From an uncultured Eubacteriales bacterium (lineage in GTDB: Bacteria > Bacillota > Clostridia > Christensenellales > CAG-314), in NCBI GenBank assembly GCA_949289125.1, contig CASEME010000023.1:1-49537 (forward strand): a DNA stretch of 49,537 nt, read 5' to 3'. The notes under the pieces were generated by a model. The model ran no database searches. It was given only the letters and a program-made list of their open reading frames with translations, and was not told the origin of the DNA. Position 1 is the stretch's first letter. Every line of letters starts with the position of its first letter. The position numbers were made by a program, and so were the translations under genes. Below, piece by piece: positions 27,705 to 35,284 of the stretch.

Positions 27705-27739
27705 AACCGAGAGCCATAATAGGGCTCTCGGTTTTGCTT
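27705..27739 (+). terminator. Intrinsic terminator after sigE
   Basis: AACCGAGAGCC (27705-27715) pairs with GGCTCTCGGTT (27723-27733) across ATAATAG, followed by TTGCTTT. Confidence 0.88.
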
Positions 27740-27839
27740 TGCCACAAAAAACTTGTTGGCTCCAATAGTGTGTGCCTTTACAGTAAGCGGGATATATGGT
27801 AAAATATTTACAAATATTGGAGAGGAGCATGGCTTTGTT

Positions 27840-29180
27840 ATGATAGCACCACAGGACAAATTGATAGTGGATATTTGCGGATACGGTACCAACGGAGAGG
27901 GTGTAGCAAAGTACCAAAACTATACAATCTTTGTGCCCTTTGTAGCACAGGGCGAACGTGTGTCCGTTGTTGTTGATTATGCAAAAAACAACATAGCTTA
28001 TGCAAGCTGTCTTGAGGTGATTCAACGCTCAGATAGGCGTGTGTTACCGCCTTGCAAGTACTTTGGCAAATGCGGTGGCTGTCAGTTGCAACATTTGGAC
28101 TACTCCGAGCAGTTGACAATAAAGCGTGATATTGTTGTCAACAACCTGCGCAAAATTGGCGGTATCGACTGCGAAGTGTTGCCTGTAGTATCTTCCCCTT
28201 TGCAGTATGGATACCGCAACAAAATTAGTTTACCTGTAAGTGGCAAGACAGGCAACGTGCACATTGGTATGTACAAGAGCAACACTCATCAGGTGGTAGA
28301 TGTAGACAAGTGTTCACTTGCCGGCAAGTGGTGCGACGACGTAGTGGCAATAGTAAGACAATTTGTCAACGACAACGGTTTGCCACCCTACAACGAACGT
28401 CGTCATACAGGGCTATTAAGACACATTGTGGCGCGTTATATTGACGGTCAACTACTTGTAACACTTGTTGCAAACTGCGCAATCAGGTGCAATCTGCGCC
28501 CTCTGTATAAAAGTTTGTGCAATGTGTTTGGGCAAGTAGGCTTGTTTGTCAATATCAACACAATGGCAAACAACGTCATTATGGGGCAACACACCCAACA
28601 CCTTTTTGGCTTGCAATACATTAAGAGCAACACCAACGCCGTCACCTATTTTGTGCAGACGGACAGCTTTTTTCAGGTAAACGACAAGGTCAAAGATATG
28701 CTGTACAGCAAGGCAAAAGAACTGTTGTACGGTCAAGATACAGAGGTATTTATAGACTGTTTTTCGGGGGTGGGATTGCTTACTGCGGCAATGTATGACA
28801 GGCGTTATGACAGCTATTCTATAGAGATACAGCCCTCCTCTGTTGAAGATGCCAAACGTATGAAAGAGGTCAACGGCTTTGACCGTTTGACAACAATTTG
28901 TGGCGACGTCACTGTAGAGTTGCCCAAGTTGATAGAGCAGACACGTGGCAAAGAAACTTGTATGATTGTAGATCCGCCTCGCAAAGGCTTGGGCGAAACA
29001 ATATGCAACACAATTATTATCAACGCTCCCGACCGTTTGGTGTACATATCGTGCGATAGTGCAACATTGGCTCGCGATTTGTCCATATTGCAACAAGTGT
29101 ACACAATACAACGTGTCGAGCCATACGACCTTTTCCCCAACACCCGCCACGTCGAGACGCTTGTTTTGCTTTCTAAGTGA
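27840..29180 (+). CDS. TrmA/RumA-type RNA (uracil-C5) methyltransferase
   Basis: A 446-residue SAM-dependent enzyme that makes m5U in rRNA or tRNA. The N-terminal part is TRAM-like. The iron-sulfur cysteines are Cys72, Cys78 and Cys81 (PCKYFGKCGGCQLQH), with a fourth probably in DKCSLAG. The SAM motif is DCFSGVGLLTAA. PPRKGL and the catalytic Cys405 in YISCDSATLARDL complete it. Many Bacillota have a dual-specific RlmCD, so the exact target is not assigned. The ATG at 27840 is 12 nt from GAGGAG; that ribosome site better fits a four-codon frame (ATG 27829) whose TGA overlaps this start. Confidence 0.9.
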   Translation: MIAPQDKLIVDICGYGTNGEGVAKYQNYTIFVPFVAQGERVSVVVDYAKNNIAYASCLEVIQRSDRRVLPPCKYFGKCGGCQLQHLDYSEQLTIKRDIVVNNLRKIGGIDCEVLPVVSSPLQYGYRNKISLPVSGKTGNVHIGMYKSNTHQVVDVDKCSLAGKWCDDVVAIVRQFVNDNGLPPYNERRHTGLLRHIVARYIDGQLLVTLVANCAIRCNLRPLYKSLCNVFGQVGLFVNINTMANNVIMGQHTQHLFGLQYIKSNTNAVTYFVQTDSFFQVNDKVKDMLYSKAKELLYGQDTEVFIDCFSGVGLLTAAMYDRRYDSYSIEIQPSSVEDAKRMKEVNGFDRLTTICGDVTVELPKLIEQTRGKETCMIVDPPRKGLGETICNTIIINAPDRLVYISCDSATLARDLSILQQVYTIQRVEPYDLFPNTRHVETLVLLSK

Positions 29181-29209
29181 CATATGAGGAAAATACAACG
29201 AGGTTGATT

Positions 29210-29767
29210 ATGCAACACAAAGGGACAATCACTATACCAACAAAACGGCTTGTGCTAAGAGCTTTTGCCATTGAAGACGTGCCGTTTGCTTTTGCTAATT
29301 GGCAAAGCGATGATAAAGTGACGCGGTTTTTGAGGTGGCAAACATATAACAGCGTAGATGCCACACGGCAAGTGCTTAGTGAGTGGATTGCCAACTACGC
29401 AGATAAGTCATTTTATCAATGGGCGATTGTGCTGAAGGATATCAATCAGCCTATTGGCTCTATATCTGTTGTCGATTTGGACGAAAAAGCCAACAAAGTG
29501 CAGATAGGGTACTGCATTGGTAGCAAATGGTGGGGCAAGGGATATACAACCGAAGCCTTTCAAGCTATTATTCCCTTCTTTTTCGATGAGGTCAAGGTAG
29601 GAAGAATAGAAGCCATACACGATTCCAACAATGCAAGCTCGGGCAAAGTTATGCAAAAATGCGGCTTAAAATATGAGGGTACTTTGCGCAAAGCCGATTG
29701 GAACAACACAGGTATTGTAGACGCTTGCGTGTATGGATTGTTAGCAGAAGAGTATTACAATAAATAA
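29210..29767 (+). CDS. GNAT-family N-acetyltransferase (RimJ/RimL-like)
   Basis: A 185-residue acetyltransferase of the RimJ/RimL/YdaF type. It opens with TIPTKRLVLRAFAIEDVPFA, has the QIGYCIGSKWWGKGYTTEAF motif A (Q/R-x-x-G-x-G/A equivalent), and the NASSGKVMQKCGLKYEGTLR tail, as in ribosomal-protein or small-molecule acetylases. The substrate is unknown. The ATG at 29210 follows CGAGG; an upstream in-frame start at 29177 would overlap the preceding gene. Confidence 0.88.
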   Translation: MQHKGTITIPTKRLVLRAFAIEDVPFAFANWQSDDKVTRFLRWQTYNSVDATRQVLSEWIANYADKSFYQWAIVLKDINQPIGSISVVDLDEKANKVQIGYCIGSKWWGKGYTTEAFQAIIPFFFDEVKVGRIEAIHDSNNASSGKVMQKCGLKYEGTLRKADWNNTGIVDACVYGLLAEEYYNK

Positions 29768-29838
29768 AAGGCAGTTATACAAAGATAATCATACACTGTC
29801 CAATAGCCTGCATTATTACAAGTGAAAAGGGGAAAACT

Positions 29839-30309
29839 ATGATAGAATTTTACGGTTATGTCAATGGCAAAGCTGTTGGTGTCAACAATCACAAAAACCT
29901 CTTTTGTGCTTTTCTCATATCTTTGTTGCCTGCAATCGTGCTTTCTGCGTTTGCCATTGTATTTTTGCCTATTGTACTAATTGCAATATGGCTGTTGCCA
30001 ATATTGTTTTTGTCTTTGTCATACCTTGTGTTTCTTTTTGTGCGCTATGACGACAAAACTTTTCTCAAAGGTACTAAGACAAAATATGTTATACGCATTG
30101 CCGACGGAGCAATTTTTGTAGACAACAAGCCCAAAACAAACATCAAAAAAGTTGTTTTGTATACTTACAAAAAGTATTTGTTGCTTGTTATTAACAACAA
30201 GTTTTATCTTGTGCCCAATCAATCTTACACAAGCGGTAGCAGGGCACAATTATTGTTGCTGTTTAAGCGACAAATATTCAACCGCTTTGTCATAAGCAGC
30301 AACTTGTAA
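29839..30309 (+). CDS. Small membrane protein of unknown function
   Basis: A 156-residue protein. Residues about 21-70 hold a long hydrophobic stretch, probably two transmembrane helices forming a hairpin, with a C-terminal domain of about 85 residues in which short beta-like strands (YVIRIADGAIFV; KKVVLYTYKKYLLLVI; KFYLVPN) suggest a PH-like or YcxB-like fold. I do not recognise a named family. AAAGGGG precedes the ATG. It is a single gene followed by a hairpin. Confidence 0.7.
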   Translation: MIEFYGYVNGKAVGVNNHKNLFCAFLISLLPAIVLSAFAIVFLPIVLIAIWLLPILFLSLSYLVFLFVRYDDKTFLKGTKTKYVIRIADGAIFVDNKPKTNIKKVVLYTYKKYLLLVINNKFYLVPNQSYTSGSRAQLLLLFKRQIFNRFVISSNL

Positions 30310-30316
30310 TTGCCCG

Positions 30317-30335
30317 AAAATGCATAATGCATTTT
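30317..30335 (+). terminator. Small hairpin after the membrane-protein gene
   Basis: AAAATGCA (30317-30324) pairs with TGCATTTT (30328-30335) across TAA. The right arm supplies the T-run; stability is modest. Confidence 0.5.
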
Positions 30336-30412
30336 GTATTGAGGGAAGTGTACTCCTCATACTACTTGCAAGTTGGCGCACAACGCACATTTTATATGGT
30401 CAAAATATATGC

Positions 30413-30441
30413 TTGCAGTTATATTCTATTTTTGCTATAAT
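30413..30441 (+). promoter_or_regulatory. Sigma-A promoter for galE-galM
   Basis: TTGCAG (30413-30418), 17 nt, TATAAT (30436-30441). The leader to galE is about 145 nt, AT-rich, with no clear structure or gene. Confidence 0.65.
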
Positions 30442-30591
30442 ATAAAAAACTTGCGGACACATAGTTGTGTGCAAGTGTTTGCAGTTTTACAAAAAAATAG
30501 GCAATTTATTTGGCAAATATTATTTTTACTTTTGCAACACAAAAGTAGTCAAAACAAACCGTTGCAAATTGCAACAACAGGAGGTAGCATC

Positions 30592-31605
30592 ATGCAAATA
30601 TTGGTAACAGGCGGTGCAGGTTATATCGGTTCGCACACGTGTGTGGAATTACTCAACAAAGGTCATCAAGTTGTGGTAGTGGACAACTACTACAACTCTT
30701 GCGCAAAAAGCATACAGCGCGTGGAGCAAATAACGGGCAAAAAAGTCAAGTTGTACGAAGGCGACGTGCGCGACAAAAAATTGTTGGACAAGATTTTTAA
30801 GAGCAACAAAATAGATTGGGTTATTCACTTTGCTGGGCTCAAGGCAGTAGGCGAAAGCTGCGAAAAGCCTATTATGTACTACGACAACAACATAGGCGGC
30901 ACATTGGCGCTTGTGGAAGTTATGCAAAAGTACAACTGCAAAAAAATTGTCTTTTCGTCTTCTGCAACGGTGTATGGTGATCCCAAAGTATTGCCCTTGA
31001 CAGAAACGTGCGAAACGGGCGGTACTACCAACCCGTACGGCACAAGCAAATATTTTCAAGAACAAATACTTACCGATTTGCAAAAAGCAGATAAAGAGTG
31101 GACGGTAGTTTTGTTAAGATACTTCAACCCTGTTGGCGCGCATTCAAGCGGACTAATAGGCGAAGATCCTCAAGGCATACCCAACAATCTTACGCCCTAC
31201 ATAGCTAAGGTGGCTATTGGCGAATTAAAAGAGATAGGCGTATTTGGCAACGATTACGATACTCCGGACGGTACAGGCGTGCGCGACTATATTCACGTGG
31301 TGGACTTGGCATTGGGACACGTGTGCTCTGTGGAAAAAATAAAAGACGCAGGCGTGTATATATACAATCTTGGCACAGGCAATGGCTACAGTGTGTTGCA
31401 GGTAATACAAGCCTTCTCACGTGCTTGTGGCAGAGATTTGCCGTATTCTATCAAACCTCGCCGTGCAGGCGACATTGCAAGTTGCTATGCCGATTGCTCC
31501 AAAGCAAAAAAAGAGCTTGGCTGGGAAGCAAAGCTCGGTTTGGACGACATGTGTCAGTCCCTTTGGAAGTGGCAATCAATGAATCCTAAGGGCTATAAAG
31601 ACTAA
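30592..31605 (+). CDS. galE: UDP-glucose 4-epimerase
   Basis: Interconverts UDP-galactose and UDP-glucose (Leloir pathway and exopolysaccharide precursors). The 337-residue short-chain dehydrogenase-type enzyme has the NAD motif GGAGYIG (7-13), catalytic Ser124 in SSSATVYG, and Tyr149/Lys153 in NPYGTSK. The ATG at 30592 has AGGAGG 7 nt upstream; the frame stays open far upstream but that part does not resemble GalE. It overlaps galM by one base (TAATG), implying coupled translation. Confidence 0.96.
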   Translation: MQILVTGGAGYIGSHTCVELLNKGHQVVVVDNYYNSCAKSIQRVEQITGKKVKLYEGDVRDKKLLDKIFKSNKIDWVIHFAGLKAVGESCEKPIMYYDNNIGGTLALVEVMQKYNCKKIVFSSSATVYGDPKVLPLTETCETGGTTNPYGTSKYFQEQILTDLQKADKEWTVVLLRYFNPVGAHSSGLIGEDPQGIPNNLTPYIAKVAIGELKEIGVFGNDYDTPDGTGVRDYIHVVDLALGHVCSVEKIKDAGVYIYNLGTGNGYSVLQVIQAFSRACGRDLPYSIKPRRAGDIASCYADCSKAKKELGWEAKLGLDDMCQSLWKWQSMNPKGYKD

Positions 31606-32627
31606 TGATAAGCAAAACCTTTTTTCAGGACTTTGAAGGACGGCAAGTGTGGTTGTACGAGATTGCCAACGGCGACGTTAAAGTGGGTATTCTCAATTAC
31701 GGTGCAATAGTGCACGACATTGCTGTGCGCACAAACAACGGCTTTAAGCAAGTTGCTTTGTGGCACAACAACTTGCAAGAGTATGTTGCGTACGGTATGT
31801 ATTGCGGCGCAACTGTTGGTAGAGTTGCCAACCGCATTTCAGGTGGCAGTTATGAGCTACAAGGCAAGTTGTACTCTTTGTCTGTCAATGATAGAGCAGG
31901 CAATACATTGCACGGTGGCAAACAAGGTTTTGACAAACAGTTTTATGATGTACAAATTATCAACGACAACACGTTGCAACTCAGCCTGATTAGTGCAGAT
32001 GGCGATCAGGGCTTTGGTGGCAATATAAAGTTTGACGTGGTGTACAATGTGGACAACAATGCTCTCCACATCACATACAACGCTTTGTCTGACGCGGACA
32101 CTTATTTTGCGCCCACCAATCATACTTACTTCAATCTTACAGGCAACTTTGGCAGTGTTGACAATACAGTACTTACTATCTTTGCCGACCAATATACTCC
32201 TGTCGACGATAAGCAGATACCTACAGGAGAGTTGCGCGCGGTGGACAATACCGTGTTTGATTTTCGTCAAGGCATACCCATCAGTTACTACTTTGACAGT
32301 TGCAATACACAATCGTTGCCTATAGTTAGGTACGACCACAATTTTGTGCTCAAAGGTAATCATGCCTGCAACGTATACTGTCCTCAAAGCGGCATTGTGC
32401 TTGACGTATATACAGATATGCCCGGTATGCAACTTTACACATGCAGATTTGGGCGCAAAGATGCTGTAACAGAAACAAGCACAGGGCGTTTCAATGCCTT
32501 TTGTACAGAGTGCCAATATTTTCCAAATGCGGTTAATTGCTCGGCTTTTGCCAAGCCTCTAATCAAGCAAAACAAACCGATAAGTCATTATATAAAGTTT
32601 CAATTTGGCATACACAAACCAAACTGA
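31605..32627 (+). CDS. galM: Aldose 1-epimerase (mutarotase)
   Basis: Interconverts alpha and beta anomers of galactose and other aldoses. The 340-residue protein has the key residues: His103 in NTLHGGKQGFDK, His173 in PTNHTYFNLTG, and the catalytic Glu in CTECQYFPNAVN. The N-terminus (NYGAIVHDIAV; GATVGRVANRI) is typical. It follows galE with a one-base overlap, and a terminator follows. No kinase or uridylyltransferase of the Leloir pathway is in this window. Confidence 0.94.
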   Translation: MISKTFFQDFEGRQVWLYEIANGDVKVGILNYGAIVHDIAVRTNNGFKQVALWHNNLQEYVAYGMYCGATVGRVANRISGGSYELQGKLYSLSVNDRAGNTLHGGKQGFDKQFYDVQIINDNTLQLSLISADGDQGFGGNIKFDVVYNVDNNALHITYNALSDADTYFAPTNHTYFNLTGNFGSVDNTVLTIFADQYTPVDDKQIPTGELRAVDNTVFDFRQGIPISYYFDSCNTQSLPIVRYDHNFVLKGNHACNVYCPQSGIVLDVYTDMPGMQLYTCRFGRKDAVTETSTGRFNAFCTECQYFPNAVNCSAFAKPLIKQNKPISHYIKFQFGIHKPN

Positions 32628-32686
32628 TTGGTAAAAGTTGTATGCAATATACCGTAGTTAAATAGCAAATAAAGTTAATGCAACAA

Positions 32687-32719
32687 CAGGTTGCCTTGTG
32701 GGCAGCCTGCGTTTTTTTT
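32687..32719 (+). terminator. Intrinsic terminator after galM
   Basis: CAGGTTGCC (32687-32695) pairs with GGCAGCCTG (32701-32709), with one T-G pair and a TTGTG loop; an eight-T run follows. Confidence 0.9.
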
Positions 32720-32808
32720 GTTGTGCACATTGTTTTCATTGCTCAAGCATACTCTATGCACAATGTGTCAATGGCGTATTAGATTGTAATCAAATCGTCG
32801 GTCGTCAA

Positions 32809-33195
32809 TTAAACATTAACAACAGGCTCTTCGGGTTTTACGGGTTCTTCTATCACAGGAACATCCACGTTGGTAGCGTCGTCAGGACCGCAGTCAGCAC
32901 AAATTTCGTCTGCGCCTGCGCCGTTACAAGCAACATAGGTGTCGCCAACAGCAGCAACAGCACCAAATTCTACAGGTACTTCTACGCAGATGTCTTGGCT
33001 TATTGTAAATACGCACTGGCCGTTCTTTACGCCGTTACAAGTAGATTTGCCTGCTGTAACTGTAGGCTTTGTGCAACATTTGGTAACTGTAGTACCTGCT
33101 TTTGCAAAAGGTATAACTGTCACAGGTACACATACGGAGGAAAGTTAGTAAGCTACAGTAGGACAAGTTTGATTTTCAACAATCATATCGGACAT
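32809..33195 (-). pseudogene. Cysteine-rich, probable spore-surface protein interrupted by an in-frame TAA
   Basis: A normal start (ATG at 33195 with AGGAG 8 nt upstream) gives MSDMIVENQTCPTVAY, then TAA as codon 17. The same frame continues for 111 more codons with protein-like sequence: CVPVTVIPFAKAG, CVFTISQDICVEVPVEFGA, several Cys, then a Pro/Glu/Val-rich end. This pattern resembles short cysteine-rich proteins common in spore-forming Clostridia, which I cannot name precisely. The upstream promoter is sigma-K/E-like. The only later start, GTG at 33123, has no ribosome site. A recent nonsense mutation, a sequence error or stop readthrough are all possible. Confidence 0.6.
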
Positions 33196-33238
33196 TTTCA
33201 AAACTCCTGAAACTATTTTGAGATTTTACTCTCTGTTT

Positions 33239-33266
33239 AATGTATGTTTGTCGTCATTTTTTTGTT
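33239..33266 (-). promoter_or_regulatory. Mother-cell (sigma-K/E-like) promoter of the cysteine-rich gene
   Basis: On the minus strand, AACA (33266-33263), 16 nt, CATACATT (33246-33239). The sigma-K pattern is an ACA-containing -35, 16-17 nt, and CATANNTA; the sigma-E -10 is CATACANT, matched fully here. The start site would be about 36 nt before the ATG at 33195. Confidence 0.5.
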
Positions 33267-33336
33267 AATACTTGCGTTCAAAATATTATTGATATATGCT
33301 TGTATTTACTTGTAAAGTTAAGTGTGCAAATTTGTA

Positions 33337-33408
33337 TTGCATAAGCACAATTTTTTTGGTAAAATATTTTCAAACTTACCAACAAAACAGTCGACATAGC
33401 TGTTGTTA
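33337..33408 (+). promoter_or_regulatory. Upstream region of the ECF sigma operon: sigma-A promoter plus shared two-part element
   Basis: TTGCAT (33337-33342), 17 nt, TAAAAT (33360-33365) is a sigma-A promoter. Directly downstream is AAACTTACCAACAA (33372-33385), 15 nt, TGTTGTTA (33401-33408). A near-identical arrangement (AAAGTTACCAACAA, 15 nt, TGTTGTTA) precedes the lipoprotein gene at 35197. An AT-rich run (AAAATATTTT) lies just before, as in UP elements of ECF promoters. The shared element probably is the recognition site of the ECF sigma or of another common regulator. Confidence 0.6.
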
Positions 33409-33420
33409 AATTGGAGGAGT

Positions 33421-33948
33421 ATGAACAGGGTACTATTGGACAAAAAAGTTGCCGAATATCTGCAAGGTGACAATACCGCCTTTGATTACATTTACCAAAA
33501 CACTTCCAAAGCAGTGTATTTTGGCATACTGTATGTAGTCAAGGTAAAAGCGGTGGCAGAAGATCTGTTGCACGATACATACGTCAGGGCAATGCGCAAC
33601 CTAACTTCTTATCAATCGGGCACCAACTTTTTGGGTTGGCTTTTGCGAATAGGCAAAAACCTTGCACTCAATTATTTGGACAAACACAAAAAGGAAACGC
33701 TTACCGACTTTGAAGAGGAGAGCTACCGCTACGGAACTACCGAGACGGAGTTGCCTTATGTGTTTGAGGTGGCGCGCAAAGTGTTGAGTGAGCAAGATTA
33801 TCAGATTGTGATGTTGTGTCAGGTTGCCGGTTACAAACGGCACGAAGTTGCCAAACTGTTGTCTATGCCATTGGCAACAGTCACTTGGAAAAACAATCAA
33901 GCGTTGAAAAAACTACGCAATATTCTTAGCGAGGAGGGCGAAATATGA
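33421..33948 (+). CDS. ECF-type RNA polymerase sigma factor
   Basis: A 175-residue group 4 sigma factor with regions 2 and 4 only. Region 2 is marked by AEDLLHDTYVRAMRNLTSYQ (about 46-65) and FLGWLLRIGKNLALNYLDKH (70-89). Region 4 is marked by LSEQDYQIVMLCQVAGYKRH (122-141) and the recognition helix MPLATVTWKNNQALKKLR. The ATG at 33421 has GGAGG 5 nt upstream; an earlier in-frame start at 33403 lies inside the shared element. Its stop overlaps the next gene as ATGA, the usual arrangement of sigma and anti-sigma partners. Confidence 0.92.
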   Translation: MNRVLLDKKVAEYLQGDNTAFDYIYQNTSKAVYFGILYVVKVKAVAEDLLHDTYVRAMRNLTSYQSGTNFLGWLLRIGKNLALNYLDKHKKETLTDFEEESYRYGTTETELPYVFEVARKVLSEQDYQIVMLCQVAGYKRHEVAKLLSMPLATVTWKNNQALKKLRNILSEEGEI

Positions 33949-35174
33949 AAGACATAAAAAAACTTTTAAAACAGCAGTCAAGCAATATTTTGCCTGACGA
34001 AAATATCAAAGACGAAATAAAAGCAGATTTGGGGCTAACATCTGTAAGGGCGCAAAGCGTTGCTTACAATACAGGCGGTACAGCAACAACGCATACTTCT
34101 TCCAAACGGTTGCCTGTATTTATAGCTATACTCTTGGTGCTTGTAATTGTTACAGGTGTAATACTTTTTGCCCTTCCATCGGGTAATGGTGGGCTAAACA
34201 TTGGCGGCAAGTTTGACGACATAGTAACTACCGATGACTTCTACGCATACGGTGCCGCTTCCATAGGCGCACTGATAGACAGCAATGCACCGCAAACGGT
34301 AGCTGTTGCATCGGATATGACTTTTGTAACCGTTGCCGACACAGTGGAGATGTTCAGTATGTCTGACGGATATGGCAAAAGCAATACGTTGACCGACGAA
34401 CAGATGCAAACAGTCAACGGCTATATGGCATTGGTGGAAGAGTTGCTTGGTAGCTCCAAAATTACTCATAGCGGCGCAGTGTCCGACCGTGCCGAGTATC
34501 AGTACGTCATGACTATCAACAGTACGGACATCACAGGTGCAAAAATCAGCTATACAATGTATTACAACAAAATACTTGTAGGCGTTGATACCGAACACGA
34601 TGAGCAGGAAGAAACTTACAATATCCAAGGTGTTCTGCAAATAGGAAGCAACGAGTACCCTGTAGAAGGCGAATACGTATCAGAAACAGAGCAAGGCGAA
34701 TCTGAGACGGAAATGTATTTTCGTGCATACACCTCGGTAGACAGCACGGGCAATTACAGTAAAAATTCGTACATCGAAGTGCATCAGCAAAATGAGAGTG
34801 AAGCTGAGGACAACGAGACAGAAAAAGAATATGTTTATACAATATATCAGGACGGAAGACAGGTGGAGCGCACCGTTGCCGAATACGAGCAGGAAGGTGG
34901 CGAAATAGAACTTGTGCTCAATGTCAGCAAAAACGGCAGTACCAACAGGCTTGTTTTCCGCAACGCCTCCAAGGGCAATCAATACAAATTTTCTGTAAGT
35001 GCGCGTATGGACGGCCAATCAATCAACTTTGTAGTAAGCATAGTGGAAGAAAACGGCAATAGCGTATATCGCTACGAGTATTCTGACGGCAGTTACAGCG
35101 ACTGTGACCGCAACGACCATAAAGGTTGGCAAGGCGGTAATCACGACGATGATGACAATGATGACGACGATTAA
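33945..35174 (+). CDS. Membrane protein, probable anti-sigma factor with novel ectodomain
   Basis: A 409-residue single-span protein: a cytoplasmic N-terminus of about 54 residues (KDIKKLLKQQSSNILPDENI), a transmembrane helix (about 56-78) and a large extracytoplasmic domain (79-409). The position, overlapping the ECF sigma gene by 4 nt, argues for an anti-sigma factor. The N-terminus is too short for a classic zinc anti-sigma domain and has no Cys or His motif of that kind. The ectodomain (DDFYAYGAASIGALID; YMALVEELLG; ESETEMYFRAYT; YSDCDRNDHKGW) is related to that of the lipoprotein downstream, and it ends in an Asp run. I do not know this domain. Confidence 0.72.
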   Translation: MKDIKKLLKQQSSNILPDENIKDEIKADLGLTSVRAQSVAYNTGGTATTHTSSKRLPVFIAILLVLVIVTGVILFALPSGNGGLNIGGKFDDIVTTDDFYAYGAASIGALIDSNAPQTVAVASDMTFVTVADTVEMFSMSDGYGKSNTLTDEQMQTVNGYMALVEELLGSSKITHSGAVSDRAEYQYVMTINSTDITGAKISYTMYYNKILVGVDTEHDEQEETYNIQGVLQIGSNEYPVEGEYVSETEQGESETEMYFRAYTSVDSTGNYSKNSYIEVHQQNESEAEDNETEKEYVYTIYQDGRQVERTVAEYEQEGGEIELVLNVSKNGSTNRLVFRNASKGNQYKFSVSARMDGQSINFVVSIVEENGNSVYRYEYSDGSYSDCDRNDHKGWQGGNHDDDDNDDDD

Positions 35175-35196
35175 AAAATATTTGAAAATTTTTTTG

Positions 35197-35233
35197 AAAG
35201 TTACCAACAATTCTGCCAAGTAGCCTGTTGTTA
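35197..35233 (+). promoter_or_regulatory. Second copy of the two-part element, upstream of the lipoprotein gene
   Basis: AAAGTTACCAACAA (35197-35210), 15 nt, TGTTGTTA (35226-35233). It differs from the copy at 33372 by one base in the first block and none in the second, with the same spacing. It is also preceded by AAAATTTTTTT. No good sigma-A promoter was found here, so this element probably contains the lipoprotein promoter. Confidence 0.6.
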
Positions 35234-35284
35234 TAGTGTACGAGGGTACAAGTTACCTTACAATACAACAAAAGGAGAACGTAT

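Noticed and set aside
32698..33210. Plus-strand frame of 170 codons across the cysteine-rich gene
   Set aside because: The minus strand has the ribosome site, promoter and family-like sequence; the plus frame begins within the galM terminator.
35232..35237. TATAGT as a sigma-A -10 box for the lipoprotein gene
   Set aside because: No acceptable -35 sequence lies 16-18 nt upstream; the shared two-part element is the better candidate.
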